Shown piece after piece: positions 23,072-33,092 of a stretch of 64,000 nt of DNA (position 1 is its first letter; each line of letters opens with the position of its first letter). The notes beneath the pieces are model-generated. The model ran no database searches and was not told the origin of the DNA. It was given only the letters and a program-made list of their open reading frames with translations. This DNA comes from Vigna angularis (taxonomy: Eukaryota > Streptophyta > Magnoliopsida > Fabales > Fabaceae), in contig NC_068976.1 in the NCBI RefSeq assembly GCF_016808095.1, forward strand, positions 1,818,001 to 1,882,000, read 5' to 3'. Made by a program: the position numbers and the translations under genes.

Positions 23072-25904
23072 CCTCTTTTGAAAATTGATTGGTCAAAAAT
23101 ACTCCTCACTACAATAGCTACTTAGGTCCTTCCTACGCTGGAGGAGCGAAACTAACCTCAACTAAGGCAATTCCAAATTTTCCATGACTAGCGTTGGTTA
23201 GATTTGGATAGGGCAATTGAGATTAGATGCGAAATAGCTCACGGATTCAACCTTGGGAAGATAGGAAAGATTGTGGATGCATAATGCATTGTGGAAGTGG
23301 AAGAAGAACTAGAGTATCTACATGCAACGATGAAGGTGTCGCCACCACATTCGATTTTCGAAAGATCCATAGTGATTTCCGCCTAGCTTTTAGAGTTAAG
23401 AGAGGTGTTTATTACATTCAAATTTTCTTGTTTTGGTTGGATCGAACAAAACCCAACTGTATTGATTTATTTATCCTATGTGATAAATGGATTTGCAGTT
23501 GCCATGGAGAAAGGAAATTTGAGAGAATGAAAAGGGCTAGGGAGAGAAAGATGAAGAAAGGAGAAAGAGAAAAAATTGTAGAGTGGCTTACATGTGGGTT
23601 TTACATTTCTTCCTAACAAAAAAAAATATTCATCCTCAAAAATTGGCTTACCATGAAAAGAGTAAGATATAATTCTCTTATCCTCTTCTTTATCTCTTTG
23701 GTCAAATTACTAGATGCAAGATCTCACACTTGTGAATGGTGTACATTTTCTCTTCTTCACCAATAAAAATATTCAAAAGGTTTTCTCTTTGATGTTTATA
23801 AGAGTTCTACATTTCAACCTTTATTGAATCATTTTTAACTTTCTCATTATTTTATTTTATTAACTTTAGTCCAATAATCACACTTCCACTATTTCAAGAC
23901 TAGAATAAAGGTGTTCAAGATCTATTCCTATATAATACTTCCTAATGATCCATATTTATGCTTCCTTTACAACTATTATTAGAGAAGAATCCTACCAGAG
24001 GTAAAATTTCATTCTTGCATTCTAAAAAGTTGGATAATGCTATGTAATTGGTCATCAACCTATAAATGATAGGTTATACTGAGTCAAAAGTTTGATCTCC
24101 GAAACTAGAAATGAACACAATCCTTATTAGGTACAATGCTAATGGATATACCATGTAATCTTATTATTTCATTTAATGGGTCTAAGTTATCTTTTGCACA
24201 GAAATATTTAATTCGTTTTGGAATGAAAATATGTAGTCTTTAGTAATCTAATCATCATTGCCTATAATAAGACATGTTTATTTAAATGACAAATGACTAT
24301 AAGTTGAGTTTATACGAGAAAATTTTCCTTGTGAAGTTGTACACCTTTCAATTGTATTTCAATGTCTAGAGTTGAATTTATATTGGAAAGATCACATGAA
24401 GGATATGAATCATGATATTATGGAAGAAAATTTCCAATATTCATTGGAAAATGATTATAAAGGAGCTTTGTATTCTAGTTGTATAAGTTTCACATGTTTG
24501 TTAGTAATTTTAAGATTAATTAATATAAAGGCAAGAAGATTAAGTAGTATTTGTTATTGTTAGCATGATGTTTTCTTTGACAAAGTATTTTGATGTGGTT
24601 TATGACAATTCTTGATGCTTAAGTACATTTTTTGTATTTATTACGTCAAACATTATATTTATTTGAATTTTTTGCAATCTAGTTGTTGCTTGAAGTTAAT
24701 TAATTGCAATTAACAGGTTAGGATTAGTAGAAACCAAACTTCTTTTAAAAAAATAAATGAATAAAAAGTCAACTATTACAAGTCAACTATTACACCAGTT
24801 AAGGTTAAAACTGAAGTAATATATGCCTATATTAGATTGGTTTTCACCTTAACAAAAATAATAAGTAGTAGTTTTCTTTTTAAAAGCATACACATATTAT
24901 GTCCATTGTTTGAATAACCAATACAATATGTCCTTTCAATAATATATTTTTATTACATAAATAATAAATTAGTTACGAAGAGAATTATTGTAATACGAGT
25001 CTAAATTATATTGGTTCAACAATAGATATAAAAAATGTTCAACTTATTACGTAAGCAGAGTCTACATCATTTCCAAAACTAATATAATATATCCTAAATA
25101 ACCAATGTAAAAGGTATTTTTTAAAAAGTAAATTAACATTACTTTTTCATTAGTGAACTTACACTTTCCTCTCTTTGAACAAATTAATAAAAGCAAACAA
25201 CTTCAATCTACACTCTCAATTCTTTACTAAAAAATAAACATCCAAAACAAACACAATATTAATGTTAAGTAACTGGAATATCCTTGTGGATGGAGCATCC
25301 GAAATTTGTGTTGGAAGAAATTTCTGAGCAAAAGTTGATGAAGAGTGATTTATGCGAAAGAATAGATGGAACTTATATCGTGTGATTTTTAACTAACATT
25401 AATACTGAAGTATTATATGTATTCATAATTTGTTAGTATTTTTTATTTTTTCTACAATAATAAGAAATTAATATAGTCAATTTATATTCATTTCTCACTG
25501 TCTAAGTTTATTTTTAAAAAAATCTTCTCTTTTCAACTCTGTCAATTTTCCTCATCAAATCCAATATGTTCTAACCCTAATAAATCAACTTTGAAAATGG
25601 CAGACAATTAATAGGTAATACTCCAAAGTGCATTATTTTATTAACTTGTTGAGTAATGCATATTTTAAAATTTAGTAACTAAATTGATTTGGTAGGCTGT
25701 CCACTGACTCCTACAGTTATTTAATCAACAATCCGACCTAAACTTGCTCGGGGGCTTCTATATTCCTAAAATTACTGGTATAAGCTTTTGGGTTTTTACT
25801 TTTACTAGGGTTTAAAACTCTTGAAACCCTTCCGCCGTGCTACTGCATTCCATTTGCGCCTCATCTTTCATCTGCACCTCCTTTATTCAAGATCAATAAA
25901 ATTT
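23072..25904. other. Intergenic; no gene recognised
   Basis: A 129-codon plus-strand frame at 23227-23616 has no recognisable domain and an arginine/lysine-rich end coded by AG-rich sequence. I do not call it a gene. The remainder is AT-rich with no supported feature. Confidence 0.4.
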
Positions 25905-26195
25905 TCAGAATGAAATTTTGAAATTTGAGAAAATTCAGAACTGGGTTTTGAAATATGGAATTGGAATTTGAAAAAATCTAGAACTGAATTTCGTAAGGAA
26001 TTTCTAAAACCGGATTCCAAAATTTGGAATACTAAAAAATTGGGTTTCAAAATTCGATAAAATCTACTATCGGATTTCTAATCCAAAATTAAAAAATCGA
26101 AATTCGTATTTTAAAATGTGAGAAAATTTGGAATCGAAATTTGAAATCTAAAAAACTTTATATTTGGATTTCAAAATCCGAGAAAAACTGTTACA
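25905..26195. repeat. Degenerate tandem array (period roughly 45 bp)
   Basis: Variants of AAAATTCAGAACTGGGTTTTG and GGATTTCAAAATCCGAGAAA recur five to six times with many changes. The unit has inverted AAATTTGAGAA / TTTCAAAATT halves, so short hairpins are possible. The exact period needs a dot plot. Confidence 0.5.
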
Positions 26196-26239
26196 TATGA
26201 AAAACTTATTATAATAAATGGTTAGAAATGTGAAAAACT

Positions 26240-26374
26240 TGTTGGTGTTTTTGTTGTTAAGCCACGAGAAGAAACGGTTAAATATGACAATTTATATGAA
26301 GGGGTGTTTTGGTTTAATGTTATAACAAGTGAGAAATATATACTTTACTTGTTCTTTGTGCCAGAAACCCTTTA
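26240..26374 (+). repeat. 5' LTR of the decayed Copia
   Basis: Starts TGTTGGTGTTTTTGTTGTTAA and ends just before the primer site TGGTATCTAGAG at 26375. Its middle lacks about 66 bp present in the 3' LTR (the TTTTTAGTATATTTGTTTGATCC region). Confidence 0.78.
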
Positions 26375-26608
26375 TGGTATCTAGAGTTAGGTTAAAAAAA
26401 AAAAAAGAACTTGTGATTGTGAGGAGTGAGAAAACTTGTTTTCTAGTGTTTTTTTTTTCTTTTCAAACGTATGCCAGAGTGGTGGGAATAATTCTTCAAA
26501 AAGTGATTATCTTGGGATCATCAAGAATTGAGGTATCTTGGATCAATAATAGTGTTAGAAGAAGGATTTCATAAAGGATAGTGGTTCAAAAGAAAGTTAC
26601 AAGGAAAC

Positions 26609-26779
26609 ATGCTTGGTTTAGGAGGGATGATGCAAGGTTTGTTGTTAGTATTTGATGGAAAATATTTTGATGAATGGCATATCAAAATGAATGTCACTTT
26701 CGACTTCCAAGATGTTGTAGATGTTGTGTTTAAGGGCTTGCTTGAGTTAAGTTCCAAAGCCACTGATGAAGAAAAGAAA
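26609..26779 (+). pseudogene. Copia gag, N-terminal part
   Basis: The frame from the ATG at 26609 reads like the start of a TNT1-type Gag, with FDGKYFDEWHIKMNVTF early in the frame followed by an acidic/lysine stretch. The similarity stops at about 26779, where the CACTA terminus begins, and gag resumes at 29453. Confidence 0.75.
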
Positions 26780-27284
26780 AACTACAAGATTATCGATGGT
26801 CCGAGTTCATTATTATCGACGGATAAGTGACAACCAATTTCACATTAGTAAATCGTTTGTCGCTAACCATTACCAGTGGCATTTGTCTACCGAAGGACAG
26901 AGGCAAACTAAAAAAATTGTTCAGGTAAATCAAAACACACACCCCTAGAACATTATATTTTTTAAAAGACAAGCAAAAACATATCAGAGAAGGAAAATGC
27001 ATGAATTTAAACACTTCTCTAGAAAATAAAAATTAAAGAATGAGATTCAGGGTCAAAACAGAAGTACAACTGATCAAGGTCTAAAACAAAGGGTGTCTTA
27101 TGTGGCAGCAATGTCAAAACTAAACGTCTACATAAAAATGTAAGAATAAAATGCCCTACAATTCTTCGGACCCTAGAGAAAAAGAAGGGGAGAAATGAAT
27201 AAAATTGAATAAAAAAAAGAAAACATAAAATTAAACATGGCTTTGGCTTTGCTCCCTAAATCAAGTCAACTACACTACACTAAT

Positions 27285-27385
27285 GCCAGCCAACCAGTTG
27301 CCTTAGGAAGCTGCTTGGATTGGTCCATTTGATCTAAAGCCACGACACCTTCCACGATATCCACCCATGTCGCAGCCATGACCTA
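27285..27385 (-). pseudogene. Unidentified exon-like fragment in the CACTA element
   Basis: The minus strand shows an acceptor-like TGTTGTAG, then an open stretch of about 35 codons containing AATWVDIVEGVVALDQMDQS. It lies on the same strand as, and downstream of, the malic enzyme exon, so both could have been carried together, but it is not part of that enzyme as I know it. Protein identity is unknown. Confidence 0.3.
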
Positions 27386-28240
27386 CAACAAAATTTAATT
27401 ACAATTGTAAAATAAAATTAAATGCAGCTTATTAGTTATCTTAATATGAGTCACAATAACAAAAATTATTGTCACATAGAGCATCTCAATAAGCTTAACA
27501 ATTAAAAAGTACTGGGTGGAAAATATCAAAAAGTTGAATTGGACAAGATGATAGAATATTTCCCCTTCCTAATCATCTTTACAAAGCCTAAATCATTCCT
27601 ATTTATGTGAAACCCTTTGTTTCCAAAGTCTATCTCCTAAGCTCAAGTTCAAAGGTAATTGATTGTCCTTTATTCCTTAATAAAAAAGTTATCGTCCCAA
27701 TAAAGCTTGCAGCTAGTGATAATCTTTTGTATGTCCCTCGTATGCGCATAAGACTAGATTAAACAAATAAAAATGTATGTTGAGCCTTAGCGTACTAATA
27801 GATATACATCTAATTTAGATAATATCATAAAAAAGCAACTGCCTCTTTACTTTGTTTTATGTATTCTTTTGTTTTGAAAATACTATCAATGGTTTTAAGA
27901 AATTTTAATGCATTAATGACTAATTAAATACTTTTATAATCACATTTATTAAAAGTGAAAAGTGATTCAGAAACATCATACACAAAATTCTTTGGTACAA
28001 TTAAGAATTAACAATATTTTCTACGATCATTATATAAAAGAAAACCTACATGTACATCATCATTGAACATTCTGTAGGTATTTTTGTACCTCAGTAATAA
28101 CTTAAATGTCCATTTGCTTTGGAAATCTTCAAACTGTGCTAGCACAAACATTTAATAGCCTTGTAAAAAAATTAACTCTGTGAATAAAATGTAAAAATAA
28201 AACATGTTGCTATTTTTATTTTAAACTTTATTGTGAATAC

Positions 28241-28375
28241 CTGCACAATTACATTTGGCCAGTGAGTAAGACAGCCTCCATAAATTCATCAACAACAGCC
28301 AGATAGTCATCACCATCAAGACGATGTTGTTGCAATCCCAGATCTTGTAAAACGGACCTCTTCATTTTATCTCAA
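28241..28375 (-). pseudogene. Captured exon fragment of mitochondrial NAD-malic enzyme
   Basis: The minus strand encodes GLQQHRLDGDDYLAVVDEFM and then, after a one-base shift, HWPNVIVQ. This is the block just before the FEDFQ segment of plant NAD-dependent malic enzyme, which decarboxylates malate in mitochondria. The piece ends exactly at CAG followed by GTATTC, an intact splice-donor pattern, so it was taken from genomic DNA rather than cDNA. Upstream similarity fades at about 28375. Because it sits inside CACTA termini, transposon capture is the simplest explanation. It cannot encode an enzyme. Confidence 0.8.
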
Positions 28376-28994
28376 GATCTTCTTTCACTTGTATCAAAAG
28401 CATAGATTGTGTACCTCGTTTTCACTTTCACAAGAGTTGTTGCGGGCCCATCCTAGCCACTATATCAATCTCCAATTTTGATTCTTGATGAAAGGTGACC
28501 GAAAGTAATCCACGACCATTTTTGCAGCATCCACTAAGTCCCCTCCTACCCAGCCAACCCAACTTGTGCTAAAATCTTTTCAGCACCAAGAGTGATTCGA
28601 ACCCAGTCTTCCAAGGTTTCACAACTCCATTAAACAAGCCTCATCTGATATCAAGATCATCCACCTACACAAATCAAACAGAATAAAGCATCAAGGCTCC
28701 ATAGCGAACCCAAGAATCCATCAAATTTAGTGCATTCAATCCAAGAACACACCCGCAATTTCCAAATCCTTTTTCATCCTACCATCTGAATCGAAGATCA
28801 ACAACAATTGCACCTTTCATCGACCTCCATCCGGTGAACTCGTCGTCATCACTGTCACACTTCAAACGTTGTCGCAGCGTGTCTCGCTACCTTCATCACC
28901 ATCACAATGCTATTCGTTCCAAATCTACCAACCTTCCCTAGACAGTGAGACTCCCGTTTTCGTCGCGTTCCAGACATCTCCCCTGAACCCTAGT

Positions 28995-29165
28995 TGTAGA
29001 ACCCCGAAACCTGCGTCAATGAACCCAGCCGCAAAACCCCCAAATTGGCGTCAACCAACCCAACTATAGAACCACAAAATCGGCCTCAACGAACCTAGGC
29101 ACAGAAACCCCAAACCGACGTCTTCAATCCCAGCCAAAGAATCCTCAAACCGGCGTCAACCAACC
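28995..29165. repeat. Short minisatellite, about 35-bp units
   Basis: About five degenerate units of the form GAAACCCCAAACCGGCGTCAA with CAACC spacers, inside the CACTA element close to its right end. Confidence 0.55.
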
Positions 29166-29452
29166 AACCATCACTTGTCCCAGAATCGCTCTTCAAATCG
29201 ATATTGGAAGGCACAATGGAGGGCACCAACAGAATAGGGAAGGGAAGGAGGAAGCTTTGGATGAGAACAAAGGGGAGGGAAATTTGAAAATTTGGGGAAA
29301 GGTATGAACAGATACCCAATTCCCGTGACTTAAACCATCGTGGACATTACCAAAGGCCTTGAGGCCGCCGGAATTTATGTCACCCAAGCATTACCGAAGG
29401 CATTGACACCGTCGGTTATAAGCCGTCGGTAATCAGCGCATTTTCTGTAGTG

Positions 29453-30004
29453 CAAAGGCTAAAATATCAAAAGAAATATTAGAGATCTTGATTGAAACAT
29501 ATGGAGATGGTGACAAAACCAAGAAGGTGAAAATGTAAATGTTACGGAGGCAGTTTGAATGTTTGACTATGGAAGAAAATTATACAGTAGCAGACTATTT
29601 TGATAAGGGAAAATGGTCAAAAAATTGGCAAAAAGAAGTATAAAGAAGCTCAAGAAACGCAAGGGAAAACTCAAATGATCCTAAGAAACAAAAGAATCAC
29701 AAGTCAAATCATATTCCTTATCAAGAAAAAGATTGGAAGTTTGAAAGTAAAATGTTTTAATTGTCAGAAGCTTGGGCATTTTGCCAAAGAATGTTGGAAG
29801 GGTAAAGGTGCAAAGAACAAACCCAAGAACCAAGCTAATTTGGCACAAGACAACACATTTGATTTGGAAACAGTGATGTTAATGGCAAGAACGAATGAAG
29901 ATGAGTCAGAGGAGGCATCATGGTACCTTGACTTAGAGTGTTCGACTCATATGACTGGAAAGAAAAAATGGTTTGTTAAAATGAAAATGGGAGAGAAGTT
30001 GTGA
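29453..30004 (+). pseudogene. Copia gag 3' part and protease
   Basis: Gag resumes after the CACTA element (KEILEILIETYGDGDKTKK). It then gives a CCHC zinc knuckle (CFNCQKLGHFAKECW) near 29755-29799 and a protease-like block near 29920-29960. The usual D-S-G catalytic triad of the protease reads D-L-E, so the active site is lost. At least one stop and one frameshift interrupt the segment. The product would have packaged element RNA and cleaved the polyprotein. Confidence 0.78.
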
Positions 30005-31106
30005 TAGAGGAAGTGTTATATGTGCCACGACTAAAGACAAAGTTATTGAGTTTGGGTCAGCTTTTGCAGAACGACTCTGTAATGAGGATGAAGAATAATA
30101 ATCTTCGTATATTTGATCAAAGCAAAAGATTGGTCATTAAAGCAAACTTGTCCCAAAATAAGAATTTTCGTGTAGTTATGAAGGTTGTGAAGCATCAATG
30201 TTTTTTTGTCGTAGGAAAAATAGTGGAATAGTTATGGCATTTACGTTTTGGGAACCTAAACTTTAAAGACCTATTTCAGCTAAGTCAACACTCTATGGTA
30301 AATGGTTTGTCATTGGTTCCCTTAATTAGTGTGTCATGAGTGTGTCCAATGTAAACAAACCAGAGGACAATTTCAACGTTTTGTGCCTCAGAAAACATAA
30401 TAAAGGTTGGAGATTGTGTACCCAGATGTATGTGGGCCCATACAAACTGAGACTCCAGGAGGTAGTATATATTTTATGTTATTCATTAATGACTGGACTA
30501 GGAAAACGTGGTCATACTTACTCAAATGAAAAAGTGAAGTTCTCAAAGTGTTTCAAAAGTTTAAACACATAGTTGAAAGACAGAGTGATAGGAAGTTGAA
30601 AGTATTAAGAACAAATGGAGGTGGAGAGTATACATCAACAAATTTATAGAAATATTGTGATGATGAAGGGATAATACATGAGGTGAATCCTCCCTATACA
30701 CCTGACAATAATGACACTACAAAAAGGAAAAAGTGAACTATATTGAACATGGTGAGCTGCATGTTGGAAAGTAAAGAGCTACCATAGTTCTTATAAGGTG
30801 AGATTGTGTTGATTGCAACTTATATTCTGAACAAGACTCCCACTAAAAGATTGAAGAGTATTAGTCTAAAGGAAGACCACAATTAACACAAATGTGGAGC
30901 ATTTGAGAGTATTTGGCTTGGTATGCTACAAGCATGTACCATATCAGCTAAGGAGAAAACTAGATAATAAAGGAGTGCCACTAATTTTAATTGGTTATCA
31001 CATAACTAGTGGGTATAAGTTGTATAACCCAGAAACAAGACAAGACACTATAATTAGAGATGTGATAGTTGATGAGGATAGAACTTGTGGCTGGAAGTCT
31101 TTGTAG
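30005..31106 (+). pseudogene. Copia integrase region
   Basis: A pre-integrase segment (EEVLYVPRLKTKLLSLGQLL, 30007-30066) is followed by a decayed zinc-binding and core integrase region. It ends in a block near 30890-31090 resembling the integrase C-terminal part (HLRVFGLVCYKHVP, then GYKLYNPETR). Multiple stops, including one in the core, make it nonfunctional. Confidence 0.72.
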
Positions 31107-31257
31107 GAAAGAAATATAACACTTTAGCTAGATGATGAGACTTCAAGGAGTAAATATATTCCAATTCTAGAGGGGTCTACTAATCAAGGAGGAAACCTGA
31201 GGAGATCCTCTAGAACGTCACAATTACCATCTCATTTGAAGGACTATGACTTGATCT

Positions 31258-32060
31258 GTGAGGCTGCAAGAAGGTAACTTTGTGCACTATGCACTCATAA
31301 CCGAAGTTGAACCTGTTACCTTTGAGCAGACTGTTGCAAATGATAAGTGGCAGAAAGCAATGCAAGAGAAGATCGAATCCATTGAAAAAAAGAATCAAAC
31401 ATGGGAGTTTGCTAAGTTGTCTGTAGATAAAAAGCCAATAGATTTGAAGTGAGTTTACCATGACAATGTAAATCCATAAGGTGAGATTGTTAGATATAAG
31501 GCCAGGTTAGTTGTAAAGGGCTTTGTACAAAAGGCTGGAATAGATTATGGTGAGGTATATGCAACTATGGCTAGGATGGAAACCGTGAGACTTGTAGTAG
31601 CTTTAGCAACTCAACTTGGTTGGTTGTTACATCAATTAGATGTGAAATCTGCTTTTCTAAATCAAAGGCTAGAAGTCTACGTGATGCAGCCCCCAAGATT
31701 CGAAATTGAGGTGCAGCAGGGAATGATGTATAAGTTAAAAAAGGCTCTATATAGGCTAAAACAAGCTCCTAAAGCATGGAATAAGAGGATTGATAAATTC
31801 ATGAGCAACGTTGGCTTTGAGAAATGCATTTTAGAATGATGTATATGTGTAGAGTAGTCAAAGAGAAGAAAGAGTTGAAAGACTAATAGTGTGTCTCTAT
31901 ATAGATGATATGATGGTCACTGGAAGCAATGAAGTACTGACTCAAGATTTCAAGCTACACATACTGAGTGAGTTTGAAATGAATGATATGGGAAAGCTAA
32001 GCTACTTCCTTGGCATAGAATTTTCTGAAACTGAGAAGGGAATGGTGAGGCATTAATCAT
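31258..32060 (+). pseudogene. Copia reverse transcriptase
   Basis: It has the stretch QLDVKSAFLNQRLEVYVMQP with the first catalytic aspartate (near 31636-31695), the KALYRLKQAPKAWN segment (31741-31782), and the second active-site motif YIDDM near 31898-31912. Stops at 31837 and elsewhere split the frame. The conserved catalytic residues are still readable, so inactivation came from stops and frameshifts rather than active-site loss. Confidence 0.82.
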
Positions 32061-32074
32061 GTTATGCAAGAGAA

Positions 32075-32876
32075 ATGCTAAAGAAGGCAGAAATGCAGAA
32101 ATTTAATGTTAGAAATACTCCTGCAGAGGTAGGCTTGAGACTGGAAACCAATCCAGATGAAGAAGTTGTTAATGCTACTATTTATCGAATTATGGTAGGA
32201 AGCTTAAGATACTTATGTAACACAAGGCCAAATGTGAGTTATAGTGTTGGCATTATGAGTAGATATATGCAGAATCAAAGAATATCAAATTTGAAGGCTA
32301 TAAAGTATATACTAAGATATGTACAAGGGACACACAACTATGGTATTCTATTTCCACGAAGAAACAAAGGAGTGGAAATGAAAATAACTGCTTACTCTAA
32401 TGCAGATTAGTGTGGAGATAAGTGTGACCGAAAGAGTACAACAGGGTATTTGTTTTTCCTTGGAAACTCACCAAACTCGTGGAGTTCAACCAAGGAACTA
32501 GTTGTTGCCTTGAGCTCCTATTAAGTTGAATAGGTAGCAGTGTGTAAAGCAACTTGTCAGGTTATATGGTTGAAATCTGTAATAGTGGATTTGAAGATTG
32601 CATTTGTAAGGAAGATACAAATTTGTATTGGCACAGAACATACAAATTTGTATTGACAAAAAGTTTGTTATAGACCTTGCTAAACATTATACTTCTAATG
32701 GAAGAAGTAAGCATATTGAGACAAAATTTCATTATATTTGTGACCAAGTCAAGAATGAAAGATTAGAACTTTGTCATTACAAATCAGAGGCGCAGCTAGC
32801 TCATATTCTAACTAAGGCTTTGAAGTTTGAAAGATTCAAAAATCTCATGAACTTATCGGTGTTATTGATATAATCT
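32075..32876 (+). pseudogene. Copia RNase H
   Basis: The linker MVGSLRYLCNTRPNVSYSVG is followed by RNase H starting near AYSNAD (32393-32410). The frame then hits TAG where the domain would read D-W. It continues in pieces to a C-terminal block (LAKHYTSNGRSKHIETKFHY, near 32677-32736). A local duplication of the word ATACAAATTTGTATTG (near 32616 and 32639) lies inside the domain. Confidence 0.8.
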
Positions 32877-32891
32877 AGTTCTGAGAAGGTG

Positions 32892-33092
32892 TGTTAGTTT
32901 TTTTGTTGTTAAGCCAAAAGAAGAAAGTCTGTTACATATGATAGTTTCAGTGTTGATTCTTTTTTCTGTTTTTCAGTTCTTGCCTTTTTAGTATATTTGT
33001 TTGATCCTTATATAAAAGGATGTTTTGGTTTCATATTATAACAAGTGAGAAATATGCACGTTACCTCTGTTCGTTGTGCTAGAAATCCTTTA
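32892..33092 (+). repeat. 3' LTR of the decayed Copia
   Basis: Starts TGTTAGTTTTTTTGTTGTTAA directly after CTGAGAAGGTG, a typical TNT1-like polypurine context, and ends near AGAAATCCTTTA. It is 201 bp long. Confidence 0.78.

Larger units (their letters stand above)
26780..29452. mobile_element. Non-autonomous CACTA transposon carrying host exon
   Basis: The right end is GCGCATTTTCTGTAGTG at 29452 and the left end AACTACAAGATTATCGATGG at 26780, with the first C of CACTA mutated. Subterminal motifs (ATTATCGACGG left, CCGTCGGTTA and CCGTCGGTAA right) match those of the element at 12143-14920, so the two are relatives of almost equal length (2673 and 2778 bp). The insertion splits a Copia gag. 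The flanking trinucleotides are AAA and CAA, an imperfect duplication. It carries an NAD-malic enzyme exon on the minus strand and no transposase. Confidence 0.82.
26240..33092 (+). mobile_element. Decayed Copia (TNT1-like) retrotransposon with nested CACTA
   Basis: LTRs lie at 26240-26374 and 32892-33092. A methionine-tRNA type primer site (TGGTATCTAGAG) follows the first. The internal order gag, protease, integrase, reverse transcriptase, RNase H is typical of Copia elements. All domains are broken by stops and frameshifts. The 5' LTR is about 66 bp shorter than the 3' copy through an internal deletion. A CACTA transposon of about 2.7 kb interrupts gag. The flanking 5-mers (AAACT and AAAGA) are not a clear target duplication. 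Confidence 0.87.

Noticed and set aside
23227..23616. 129-codon open frame as a gene
   Set aside because: No domain, no recognisable splice or promoter context, and a low-complexity AG-rich end.
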